Positions 16,287-22,905 of a stretch of 33,741 bases of DNA are shown in pieces (the first letter of the stretch is position 1; every line of letters begins with the position of its first letter). A program made the translations under genes and the position numbers. Source of the DNA: Burkholderiales bacterium (GTDB lineage Bacteria; Pseudomonadota; Gammaproteobacteria; Burkholderiales; SG8-41); NCBI GenBank assembly GCA_005800795.1, contig SYEN01000459.1, positions 1-33,741 of the forward strand, written 5' to 3'. The notes below the pieces were generated by a model that worked only from the letters and a program-made list of their open reading frames with translations, was not told the DNA's origin and searched no databases.

Positions 16287-17150
16287 ATGCCCACCACTTA
16301 CAACCCCGCTGCCCAGTTCGAGATCAAAGTCTGGGACGTTGAATTCCGCAAGACCGCCTCGCGCCAGTTGATGGCGCGCATTTATCAACCCCAGGGCGAC
16401 GGGCCGTTCCCGGTGCTGCTCGATCTGCACGGCGGCGCCTGGAACAACAAGGATCGTCACGCCAATGCGCCGATGGACGACGCCATCGCCAAAAGCGGCG
16501 TGCTGGTGGTGGCCATCGACATGTCGCAGGCGCCGGAAGCGCCGTATCCCGCGTGCGTGCAGGAGGCGAGCTACGGCATCCGCTGGTTGAAATCCAAAGC
16601 GATTGAATGGAACGGTGACTCGTCCACGCTGGGCGTGCTGGGCAGTTCCAGCGGCGGCCACGTGGCGCAGTTGCTGGGCATGCGGCCCAACGATGGGCGC
16701 TACAACGTGCACGCGGTGCCGGGCGCGCCGGGCATTAACTCGCGCGCGGCGTATATCGCGACGCGCTCGCCGATCAGCGATCCGTTCGCCCGCTTCAAGC
16801 AGGCTGAGAAAATGAAGCGCGATCACATGATCAAAAACAGCACCACGTTTTTCAACCCGTGGGAATCGATCCACGAAGCCAATCCTCAAGAAATGCTGGA
16901 GCGCGGCGAGAAAGTCGAACTGCCGCCGATGCTCGTCATGCAGGGCGGGCTGGACGACAACGTGATTCCCGTCATTCAGGAAAAATTCTCTGCCGCGTAT
17001 CGCAAGGCGGGCGGCCACTGCCAGTACGAGTTGTATGAAGGCTGCTCGCACGAATGGGTAGCCGAACCGTGCGAGGCCACCACCCGCGCGCAAAACATGG
17101 TGAAGGGCTTTATCGCTGAGCAATTGGCGGCGGGGCGCAAAGCGGTATAA
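16287..17150 (+). CDS. Alpha/beta hydrolase, carboxylesterase-like
   Basis: A 287-residue cytoplasmic alpha/beta hydrolase of the esterase/BD-FAE-like group. The oxyanion motif LDLHGGAWNN is at about residues 46-54, the nucleophile elbow GSSSGG has S121, the acid is in QGGLDDNVIP, and the histidine in YEGCSHEW near the C terminus. The ATG at 16287 has AGGAA upstream; the open frame extends to 16191 but without a ribosome-binding site. The stop codon lies at the left edge of an AT-rich element. It would hydrolyse esters or carbamates; the substrate is unknown. Confidence 0.88.
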   Translation: MPTTYNPAAQFEIKVWDVEFRKTASRQLMARIYQPQGDGPFPVLLDLHGGAWNNKDRHANAPMDDAIAKSGVLVVAIDMSQAPEAPYPACVQEASYGIRWLKSKAIEWNGDSSTLGVLGSSSGGHVAQLLGMRPNDGRYNVHAVPGAPGINSRAAYIATRSPISDPFARFKQAEKMKRDHMIKNSTTFFNPWESIHEANPQEMLERGEKVELPPMLVMQGGLDDNVIPVIQEKFSAAYRKAGGHCQYELYEGCSHEWVAEPCEATTRAQNMVKGFIAEQLAAGRKAV

Positions 17151-17191
17151 TATATAAGTAATCGATTTACAACATATTTTTATTGTTTTTG
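17148..17191 (+). repeat. AT-rich boundary element, copy 7
   Basis: Begins with the TAA stop of the esterase-like gene and runs through TAAGTAATCGATTTACAAC into a TTTTTATTG run. It fits the family loosely (TAAGTA, GATTTA, then ATTTTTATTG). Confidence 0.4.
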
Positions 17192-17261
17192 TCACAGCAA
17201 GTTGGCGGTGCGCTTAGCATGGCAAGCAACGCCCGCCGGTGGCCCTGAGCGTCGTTGACCC

Positions 17262-17789
17262 ATGGCTCTCAAAGCGACCATTTTCAAGGCATCCGTGCAG
17301 GTCAGCGACATGGATCGCAACTATTACGCCACGCATGTGCTGACGCTGGCACGGCATCCGTCCGAAACCGACGAACGCATGATGGCGCGGCTGCTCGCGT
17401 TCGCGCTGCACGCGGATGAAAGGCTGGAATTCGGCAAGGGTGTGAGTGACGAAGACGAACCCGCGTTGTGGTTGCGGGATTTGACCGGCGCGATTCAGTT
17501 GTGGATTGAAGTCGGCCAGCCCGATGAAAAGCGGCTGCGCAAGGCCTGCGGGCGGGCGGCGCAGGTCGTGGTCTACAGCTACGGTGGTCCCGCCGCTGAA
17601 AAATGGCGCGCAGAGATCGCCGCCACTGCCGCGCGCACGCGCAACCTCAGCATCCGCACCATTCCGCGCGATGCCAGCCAGGCGATGGCGAAACTCGCGC
17701 AGCGCGGCATGGATCTAAGCTACACCGTGCAGGAGGGTCAGGTGTGGGTCAGCGCCGGGCAGGACACCGTGCAGGTGGCGGTGGGATAG
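17262..17789 (+). CDS. yaeQ: YaeQ family protein
   Basis: A 175-residue protein matching the YaeQ family along its length. It begins MALKATIFKASVQVSDMDRN, followed by THVLTLARHPSETDERMMAR, DEPALWLRDLTGAIQLWIEV and VVVYSYGGPAAEKWRAEI. YaeQ has a PD-(D/E)XK nuclease-like fold by structural work on family members, but its reaction is not established; early genetic data linked it to RfaH-type haemolysin regulation. No clear Shine-Dalgarno precedes the ATG. It is followed after 27 bases by a DUF3301 gene, a pairing that suggests a two-gene unit. Confidence 0.92.
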   Translation: MALKATIFKASVQVSDMDRNYYATHVLTLARHPSETDERMMARLLAFALHADERLEFGKGVSDEDEPALWLRDLTGAIQLWIEVGQPDEKRLRKACGRAAQVVVYSYGGPAAEKWRAEIAATAARTRNLSIRTIPRDASQAMAKLAQRGMDLSYTVQEGQVWVSAGQDTVQVAVG

Positions 17790-17816
17790 TTTCAAGAGAG
17801 TCCAGACATCACAATC

Positions 17817-18107
17817 ATGGAACTTGCCGGACTGATTCTGCTCTTATTGCTGGGCTTGCTGTGGTACGACAGCCTCAATGCGCGCGAAATCGCGGTGCGC
17901 GCTGCGCGGGAGGCGTGCGCATCGGAAGACCTGTTGTTTCTCGACGACACCGTCGGCATCCGCAGCCTGAAGCTCGCGCGCAACGCCGACGGCCATGTGC
18001 AGTTGCAGCGAGCGTATGATTTTGAATTCAGCGATACCGGCAACAATCGCTTGCAGGGCAGCGTGGTGTTGTTGGGAAAACACGTGGCGTTGCTCAATAT
18101 CGGTTAG
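17817..18107 (+). CDS. DUF3301 small membrane-anchored protein
   Basis: A 96-residue protein with one N-terminal membrane segment (LAGLILLLLLGLLWYDSLNA) and a DUF3301-type body: AREIAVRAAREACASEDLLF, LDDTVGIRSLKLARNADGHV, LQRAYDFEFSDTGN. It is probably an inner-membrane protein with its C-terminal domain in the cytoplasm. The domain's function is unknown. It directly follows YaeQ and precedes the proline-rich TonB-like protein. Confidence 0.88.
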   Translation: MELAGLILLLLLGLLWYDSLNAREIAVRAAREACASEDLLFLDDTVGIRSLKLARNADGHVQLQRAYDFEFSDTGNNRLQGSVVLLGKHVALLNIG

Positions 18108-18151
18108 GCCGCGCACCCATGCCGCGTGGCCACCGCGCACCGGGAATTGAT

Positions 18152-18183
18152 GTAAACTATTGTTTTAATTGAATTATTTTTAT
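18152..18183 (+). repeat. AT-rich boundary element, copy 8
   Basis: Reads TGTAAACTATTGTTTTAATT then GAATTATTTTTATGG. It is nearly the same as the copy at 31196 (shared TGTAA, GTTTTAATTGA and ATTTAT-like end) and shares the core with the copy at 3611. It lies just upstream of the proline-rich protein gene. Confidence 0.62.
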
Positions 18184-18210
18184 GGCCAGCGACCGGCATT
18201 TGAGCACGGC

Positions 18211-19053
18211 ATGAGCGCCACCTTCGATGATTACCGTCCGCGTCACGACGGTGTCACCATACCCACCATCGCGCTCTGGCTGGTGGCATCGCTGGTGCTA
18301 CACGTCGCACTGCTGCTGTGGGCGCCGCCGCTGACCAAGCCCAACACCGATGAACCGGTGCCGCCGCGGCTCACGGCCTATTTGCAATCCGCGCCGCAGC
18401 CGCCGGAGCCCGTGCTACCGGCGCCACGGGTGCTGCCGCCTCCACCACCGCGTGCCGCCCCGGCAGCGCCACCGCCGCCTACGAAATCTCCGGCCGCACC
18501 AGTGGTCGCACTGACAAAGCCCCAGCCTGTTCCGCCTGCGTTCACCACGCCCGCAACAGCGGACCCCGCAACAATACCGCCCCCCGAGGCCGATTTCGCC
18601 GCCCTTATCGCAGCACGCCAGCGCGCGCGCGGCGAAGATGTACCACGTGCCGACACAGAATCAGCCAACCGAGTCGCGATGACCCAGGCGACAGCAAAAT
18701 CGCCGCCAACCATCACCTTCGGCGAGCGCCCGCCCACGCCCAGTGGCGGCCTGTTTCAAATACGCCGCCGCGGTTACGACTACGCCGAATTCATGTTTTT
18801 CGGCTGGAATCAGAATTTCGGCCGTGTGGTGCCGCAGTTGATCGAGGTGCGCAAGGAAGGCAATAGCGATATCGACATCGCCGTCATCCGCAAAATTATC
18901 GCTCTCATCCGCGACCACGAGCGCGGTGACTTCCAGTGGTATTCGCAGCGCGTGGGTAAGAACCTCACGCTATCGGCGCGCGCGCGCGACAACGCCGGGC
19001 TGGAGGATTTTATGTTGCAGGAGTTCTACGAAGACTTGCACCGCTACCGGTAA
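18211..19053 (+). CDS. Proline-rich TonB-like envelope protein
   Basis: A 280-residue protein with an N-terminal membrane anchor (IPTIALWLVASLVLHVALLL) and a long Pro/Ala linker (PPPPRAAPAAPPPPTKSPAA) that would cross the periplasm. The C-terminal part (GLFQIRRRGYDYAEFMFFGW, DIDIAVIRKIIALIRDHERG) is compact and charged. The layout is that of TonB/energy-transducer proteins, but I do not see a confident TonB C-terminal domain, and no ExbBD or receptor is adjacent. The ATG at 18211 is preferred; an upstream TTG at 18169 lies in the AT-rich element. It may form a unit with YaeQ and DUF3301. Confidence 0.75.
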   Translation: MSATFDDYRPRHDGVTIPTIALWLVASLVLHVALLLWAPPLTKPNTDEPVPPRLTAYLQSAPQPPEPVLPAPRVLPPPPPRAAPAAPPPPTKSPAAPVVALTKPQPVPPAFTTPATADPATIPPPEADFAALIAARQRARGEDVPRADTESANRVAMTQATAKSPPTITFGERPPTPSGGLFQIRRRGYDYAEFMFFGWNQNFGRVVPQLIEVRKEGNSDIDIAVIRKIIALIRDHERGDFQWYSQRVGKNLTLSARARDNAGLEDFMLQEFYEDLHRYR

Positions 19054-19120
19054 CATCGGGATTGCAGGCATCGCGCCCGCTGTGACACAACGATGTCATG
19101 TGGCGGCAAACCATCAGCTA

Positions 19121-19141
19121 CTGCGGGCGGGACGCCCGCAG
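19121..19141. terminator. GC-rich hairpin between convergent genes
   Basis: A perfect 9-bp stem CTGCGGGCG / CGCCCGCAG with a 3-base loop, between the convergent proline-rich protein and PQQ dehydrogenase genes. There is no T-run on either side, so it may be a REP-like palindrome or Rho-assisted stop rather than a classical terminator. Confidence 0.45.
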
Positions 19142-19164
19142 CTCCTCAATCGTTCACGCGCCCA

Positions 19165-20826
19165 TCAATCCTTCATCAACGCAAACGTCCAAACCGACCC
19201 GCCGGTGGGGATAATCGCCCCTGCCGAACGGCTGGGATTACTGCCGCCACGCCCCGACAGCACACTGACGTACTGCTGGCCTTTGTGCGTGTAGGTGATG
19301 ACCGGCGCGTTGATGCTGGAGCCGGTTTTGAATTGCCACAACTGCTTGCCGTCGGCTTGATCCAGCGCGATTACTTCGCCGGTGAGTTTGCCGGTGAAGA
19401 GCAGGCCGCCGTCGGTGCCCAGCGTGCCCGCCGATACGGCAAAGTCACGCAGCGGAATCTTCCACGCGGTTTTGCCGGTGAGCGGATTCATCGCCACGTG
19501 GTAGCCGGTAATTTCAGGAATCTTGGAGCTGGATTCGACGCCGATGTAGCTTGCGCCGACCACCAGCTTCACGTCGACGAATTTCATCACGCGGAAAATT
19601 TCCCACGAATTCAAATACAGCATGCCGGTGCGCGGGTTGTACGCCGACAGTGAGGCGTTGGTGCCCAGCCGCGGATTGATGGCGATGGTTTCGCCTTTCA
19701 CCGCTTTATCGTAGAGATCGGTCAGCACCGGCCGGCCGGTTTTCAGATCAATGTATTTGGCCCAGTTCTGGTCGGTGTACGCGTGCGCGGCGATCGGCTT
19801 GCCGTTGGTGCGGTCGAGCACATATACGAAACCATTCTTGTTGACGTTGATCAGCACCTTGCGCGGCTTGCCGTCGATCTGAATGTCGGCGACGATGTTC
19901 TCCGCCGTGGCGTCGTAGTCGTAGCTGTCGTTCGGCATGAATTGGTAGTACCACACCATCTCGCCGGTCTTGGGTTTGATCGCGATCACACTGGCGGCAA
20001 ACAGGCTGTCCATGCCTTCGCGGTATTTCGGGTTGTACGGTTCGGCGTTGCCGGTGCCGACAAACACCAGATCCAGTTCCGGATCGTAGGTCACCGGCTG
20101 CCACGTCGCCGCGCCGCCGTACTTCCACGCATCAGGCTGCGTGGCGTTCGGCCACGTTTCCGAGCCCGGCTCGCCGGGCGCGGGCACCGTCCAGCGCCGC
20201 CACAGTTGCTTGCCGGTGTCCGGATCGTAGCCGTCGATGAAGCCGCGCGCGGTACGGTCACCGCCCGCCATGCCGGAAATCAGCACGCCATTGGCGATCA
20301 TCGGCTGCACGATGCCGCCATAGCTTTCTTTCCATTCGCCGAATTTGGTTTTCCACAACTCCTTGCCGGTTTTCATGTCGAGCGCCTGCACATGCCCGTC
20401 GATGTTTTGCCGGAAGAGCTTGCCGTTGTAGATAGTCGCGTGGCCGCGCAGATACGCGCCGCCGGTGGTTACGCGCAACGCAGCGCGGTCGTACGTCACA
20501 GGCGTGCGCCAGATCTGGCGACCGGTGGCAATGTCGATGGCGAAGGTCCAGTTGCCGTTCACGACGTACATCACGCCGTTGTAGACGGTGGGTTGCGCCA
20601 GCTCACCCATGTCGTTGGCGAGACTGAAACTCCACACCGGCACCAGCCGCTTGACGTTGGATTTGTTGATCTGATTCAACGGGCTCCAACTGCGCGCGTG
20701 ATACCCCATGCCGTGCGTCAACACGTTATCGGTGTTCTTGCCGTCGTTCTGCAGCTCGTCCGTGGTCTGCGAAAAACTTGAATTGAAACAAATACTTAAC
20801 AATGCGCCTGCCAGTAGCTTTTTCAT
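19165..20826 (-). CDS. PQQ-dependent alcohol dehydrogenase-like quinoprotein (paralog 1)
   Basis: A 553-residue periplasmic quinoprotein of the methanol/ethanol dehydrogenase family with an eight-bladed propeller. Signal peptide MKKLLAGALLSICFNSSFSQ. Propeller docking motifs recur (ALDMKTGKELWKTKF, GYDPDTGKQLWRRW, VIALDQADGKQLWQFKTG). Active-site positions: D190 in MAGGDRTARGF where the family metal ligand is Glu, N260 in VGTGNAEPYN, D303 and D305 in SYDYD. The second Asp is the lanthanide signature known from XoxF/PedH-type enzymes. The usual vicinal Cys pair is absent (TTGGAYLRG in its place). No haem domain; a cytochrome c gene lies immediately upstream. GGGAG precedes the start. Confidence 0.88.
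   Translation of the reverse strand: MKKLLAGALLSICFNSSFSQTTDELQNDGKNTDNVLTHGMGYHARSWSPLNQINKSNVKRLVPVWSFSLANDMGELAQPTVYNGVMYVVNGNWTFAIDIATGRQIWRTPVTYDRAALRVTTGGAYLRGHATIYNGKLFRQNIDGHVQALDMKTGKELWKTKFGEWKESYGGIVQPMIANGVLISGMAGGDRTARGFIDGYDPDTGKQLWRRWTVPAPGEPGSETWPNATQPDAWKYGGAATWQPVTYDPELDLVFVGTGNAEPYNPKYREGMDSLFAASVIAIKPKTGEMVWYYQFMPNDSYDYDATAENIVADIQIDGKPRKVLINVNKNGFVYVLDRTNGKPIAAHAYTDQNWAKYIDLKTGRPVLTDLYDKAVKGETIAINPRLGTNASLSAYNPRTGMLYLNSWEIFRVMKFVDVKLVVGASYIGVESSSKIPEITGYHVAMNPLTGKTAWKIPLRDFAVSAGTLGTDGGLLFTGKLTGEVIALDQADGKQLWQFKTGSSINAPVITYTHKGQQYVSVLSGRGGSNPSRSAGAIIPTGGSVWTFALMKD
20772..20801 (-). repeat. AT-rich boundary element, copy 9 (within signal-peptide codons)
   Basis: On the minus strand it reads TTAAGTATTTGTTTCAATTC then AAGTTTTT. 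It shares AAGTATTTG exactly with the copies at 9246 and 22876. It is inside the signal-peptide coding part of PQQ paralog 1, encoding LLSICFNSSFS. Confidence 0.5.
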
Positions 20827-20911
20827 TGGTGATCTCCCTTGATGCATCGAATGATGCAAGACACAAAATGATCCCCTCGCCCCGTTTAAGGGGAGAGGGC
20901 GTATTGCACTA

Positions 20912-21217
20912 CTACTTTTCCCCCTGCGAAAAATAAGCCCACAGCGCTTCGATCTGATCCGGCTTTAACACATCGCCCCACGGCGGCATGTTGCCGCGGC
21001 CATTGGCCACCGACTGAATAAACCGCCGGTGATCGTCCTTGGGTATGGTGGCCAGATCGACCGCCCACTCCGGATTTTTCATGTGATTGCCATGGCAGGT
21101 GGCGCAGTGCAGGGCGTAAATTTCACTGCCGGCTTTGATCTGTGCCGGGGTCACGGCCGTTTGCGCCCAGGCTGTTGCACCCCATAACGCCAATCCAAAT
21201 ATTGCCGTTCGCTTCAT
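20912..21217 (-). CDS. Periplasmic cytochrome c
   Basis: A 101-residue class I cytochrome c. The signal peptide is MKRTAIFGLALWGATAWAQT; haem is attached at CATCH (residues 38-42); the likely axial methionine is M77 in GRGNMPPWGD. The start is 4 bases beyond the stop of PQQ paralog 2, with GGAG inside the end of that gene, so translation is probably coupled. It is the probable electron acceptor of the flanking quinoproteins, handing electrons to a terminal oxidase. Size and motif order match c-551/c-555-type carriers. Confident as to family. Confidence 0.93.
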   Translation of the reverse strand: MKRTAIFGLALWGATAWAQTAVTPAQIKAGSEIYALHCATCHGNHMKNPEWAVDLATIPKDDHRRFIQSVANGRGNMPPWGDVLKPDQIEALWAYFSQGEK

Positions 21218-21221
21218 CCGC

Positions 21222-22895
21222 TTACTCCGGCATCAGGGCAAAGGTCATGACCGAGCCGCCGGCCGGCACGGCATTGGCGGTGTAGCGCGCGGAGGAGATG
21301 CCGCCGCGGCCCACCTGCACCGACACATACTGCACGCCCTTGTGCGTGTAGGTGATGGGCGGCGCATTGACGCTCGAAGCGGTTTTGAACGACCACAGTT
21401 GTTTGCCGCTGTCGATATCCAGCGCGATCATTTCACCCGTCAGCTTGCCGGTGAACAACAGCCCGCCGCCAGTGGCGAGCATGCCGGCGGAACTCGGCAT
21501 ATCCCACAGCGGCGTCTCCCAAACCACTTTACCGGTTAGCGGCTCGATGGCGCGATGATGACCGACCGGTTCGCCCTTGGGATTCAGGCCTGTGGATTCG
21601 ATGCCGGTGGTGTTGCCGCCCAAAATGTGCTTGACCTCAACATACTTCATCACCCGCGCGAAGTTCCAGGTGTTGGCGTAAACCAGATTGGTGCGCGGAT
21701 TGAAAGCAATCAGCGTGGCGTTGGTACCGCGCGACGGCCACACATCAACCGTTTCACCTTTCAATGCGCGGTCAAGCAAGTCGGTATAGACCGGGCGACC
21801 GGTCTTCATATCAATGTGCGACGCCCAGTTCACACGCACATAGGGATTGGCCGCAATCAGCTGGCCGTTGGTGCGATCGAGCACATAGAGAAAGCCGCCC
21901 TTGTGCGCGTTAATCAATACCTTGCGCATTTTGCCCTCGACGCGCAAATCGGTAATCATCCATTCCGCATTGGCATCGAAGTCATACGGATCATTGGGCG
22001 TGGTCTGGTAGTACCACACCACTTCGCCCGTCTTCGGCCGCAGCGCCAGCACACAGGTGGTGCACAGGCTGTCCATGCCGTCGCGATACTTCGGGTTATA
22101 GGGCTGCGCGTTGCCGGTGCCGATGTAGACCAGATCAAGCTCCGGGTCGTACGATGCCGCCTGCCATGTCGCGCCGCCGCCGTATTTCCAGGCATCGGGC
22201 CAGGTTTTGTGCGGCCAGGTCTCGGAACCTTTTTCGCCGGGCGCGGGAATCGTCCAGGTTCGCCACAGGCGCTTGCCGGTATTCGGGTCGTAACCATCGA
22301 CAAACCCGCGCGTGGTGCTGTCGCCGCCGCTCATGCCGGACACCAGCACGCCATTGAACACCGCCGGCGCCACTGTGCCGCGACAACCCTCCACGAACGT
22401 TTCGCAGAATTTGGTGCGCCAGATTTCCTTGCCGGTTTTCATGTCGAGCGCGACCACATGCGCATCGAGCGTCTGGCGGAACAGCTTGCCTTCGTAAATC
22501 GTTGCAGCACCGCGCATGATGGCACCGGTGGACGCCACCCGCAGCGCCCCACGATCGTAGTTCACCGGCGTACGCCACAGTTGTTTGCCAGTGGCGACAT
22601 CAATGGCGAAGGTCCATTCGGCATTCACCACATACATCACACCGTCGTATACCGTCGGCTGCGCCAGTTCACCGTTGTTGTTGGCCGTGCTGAAATGCCA
22701 CACCGGCACCAACCGCTTGACGTTCGACTTGTTGATTTGCCGCAGCGGGCTCCAAGCCTTCAAGTCGTAGCCCATGCCGAAGTTCAGCACGTTGTCGGTG
22801 TTTTTCTGATTGCGGATATCGTCCAGCGTTTGCGCCTGGACCAGCGCACTGCAGGCCAACACGACAGCGCATACCAAGTATTTGATTTTAAACAT
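21222..22895 (-). CDS. PQQ-dependent alcohol dehydrogenase-like quinoprotein (paralog 2)
   Basis: A 557-residue periplasmic quinoprotein, the middle paralog. The signal peptide begins MFKIKYLVCAVVLACSALVQ and is partly encoded by an AT-rich element; no Shine-Dalgarno is visible. Active-site positions: D192 in MSGGDSTTRGF, N262 in IGTGNAQPYN, D305 and D307 in PYDFD. As in its paralogs the vicinal Cys pair is missing. It has cysteines the others lack: C164 and C171 (FCETFVEGCRG) and C278/C281 (LCTTCV), which could form other disulfides. The start is 4 bases after the stop of paralog 3, and the cytochrome c follows after 4 bases. It is the most diverged of the three. Confidence 0.9.
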   Translation of the reverse strand: MFKIKYLVCAVVLACSALVQAQTLDDIRNQKNTDNVLNFGMGYDLKAWSPLRQINKSNVKRLVPVWHFSTANNNGELAQPTVYDGVMYVVNAEWTFAIDVATGKQLWRTPVNYDRGALRVASTGAIMRGAATIYEGKLFRQTLDAHVVALDMKTGKEIWRTKFCETFVEGCRGTVAPAVFNGVLVSGMSGGDSTTRGFVDGYDPNTGKRLWRTWTIPAPGEKGSETWPHKTWPDAWKYGGGATWQAASYDPELDLVYIGTGNAQPYNPKYRDGMDSLCTTCVLALRPKTGEVVWYYQTTPNDPYDFDANAEWMITDLRVEGKMRKVLINAHKGGFLYVLDRTNGQLIAANPYVRVNWASHIDMKTGRPVYTDLLDRALKGETVDVWPSRGTNATLIAFNPRTNLVYANTWNFARVMKYVEVKHILGGNTTGIESTGLNPKGEPVGHHRAIEPLTGKVVWETPLWDMPSSAGMLATGGGLLFTGKLTGEMIALDIDSGKQLWSFKTASSVNAPPITYTHKGVQYVSVQVGRGGISSARYTANAVPAGGSVMTFALMPE

Positions 22896-22905
22896 TATTT
22901 TATTC
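22876..22905 (-). repeat. AT-rich boundary element, copy 10 (spans a stop and a start codon)
   Basis: Plus strand reads AAGTATTTGATTTTAAACAT then TATTTTATTC. It covers the junction between PQQ paralogs 3 and 2: it contains the TAA stop of paralog 3 (22900-22902), the 4-base gap, the ATG of paralog 2 (22893-22895) and its first codons (MFKIKYL). Closest to the copy at 6911. Confidence 0.58.

Noticed and set aside
16083..17195. Minus-strand open frame of 370 codons opposite the esterase-like gene
   Set aside because: Antisense shadow, with His/Arg-rich composition typical of such frames; the plus strand carries a complete catalytic triad.
18182..18214. Ten-codon frame ending in ATGA overlap with the proline-rich protein start
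   Set aside because: Looks like a coupled leader peptide, but it has no ribosome-binding site and arises where the AT-rich element meets the gene.
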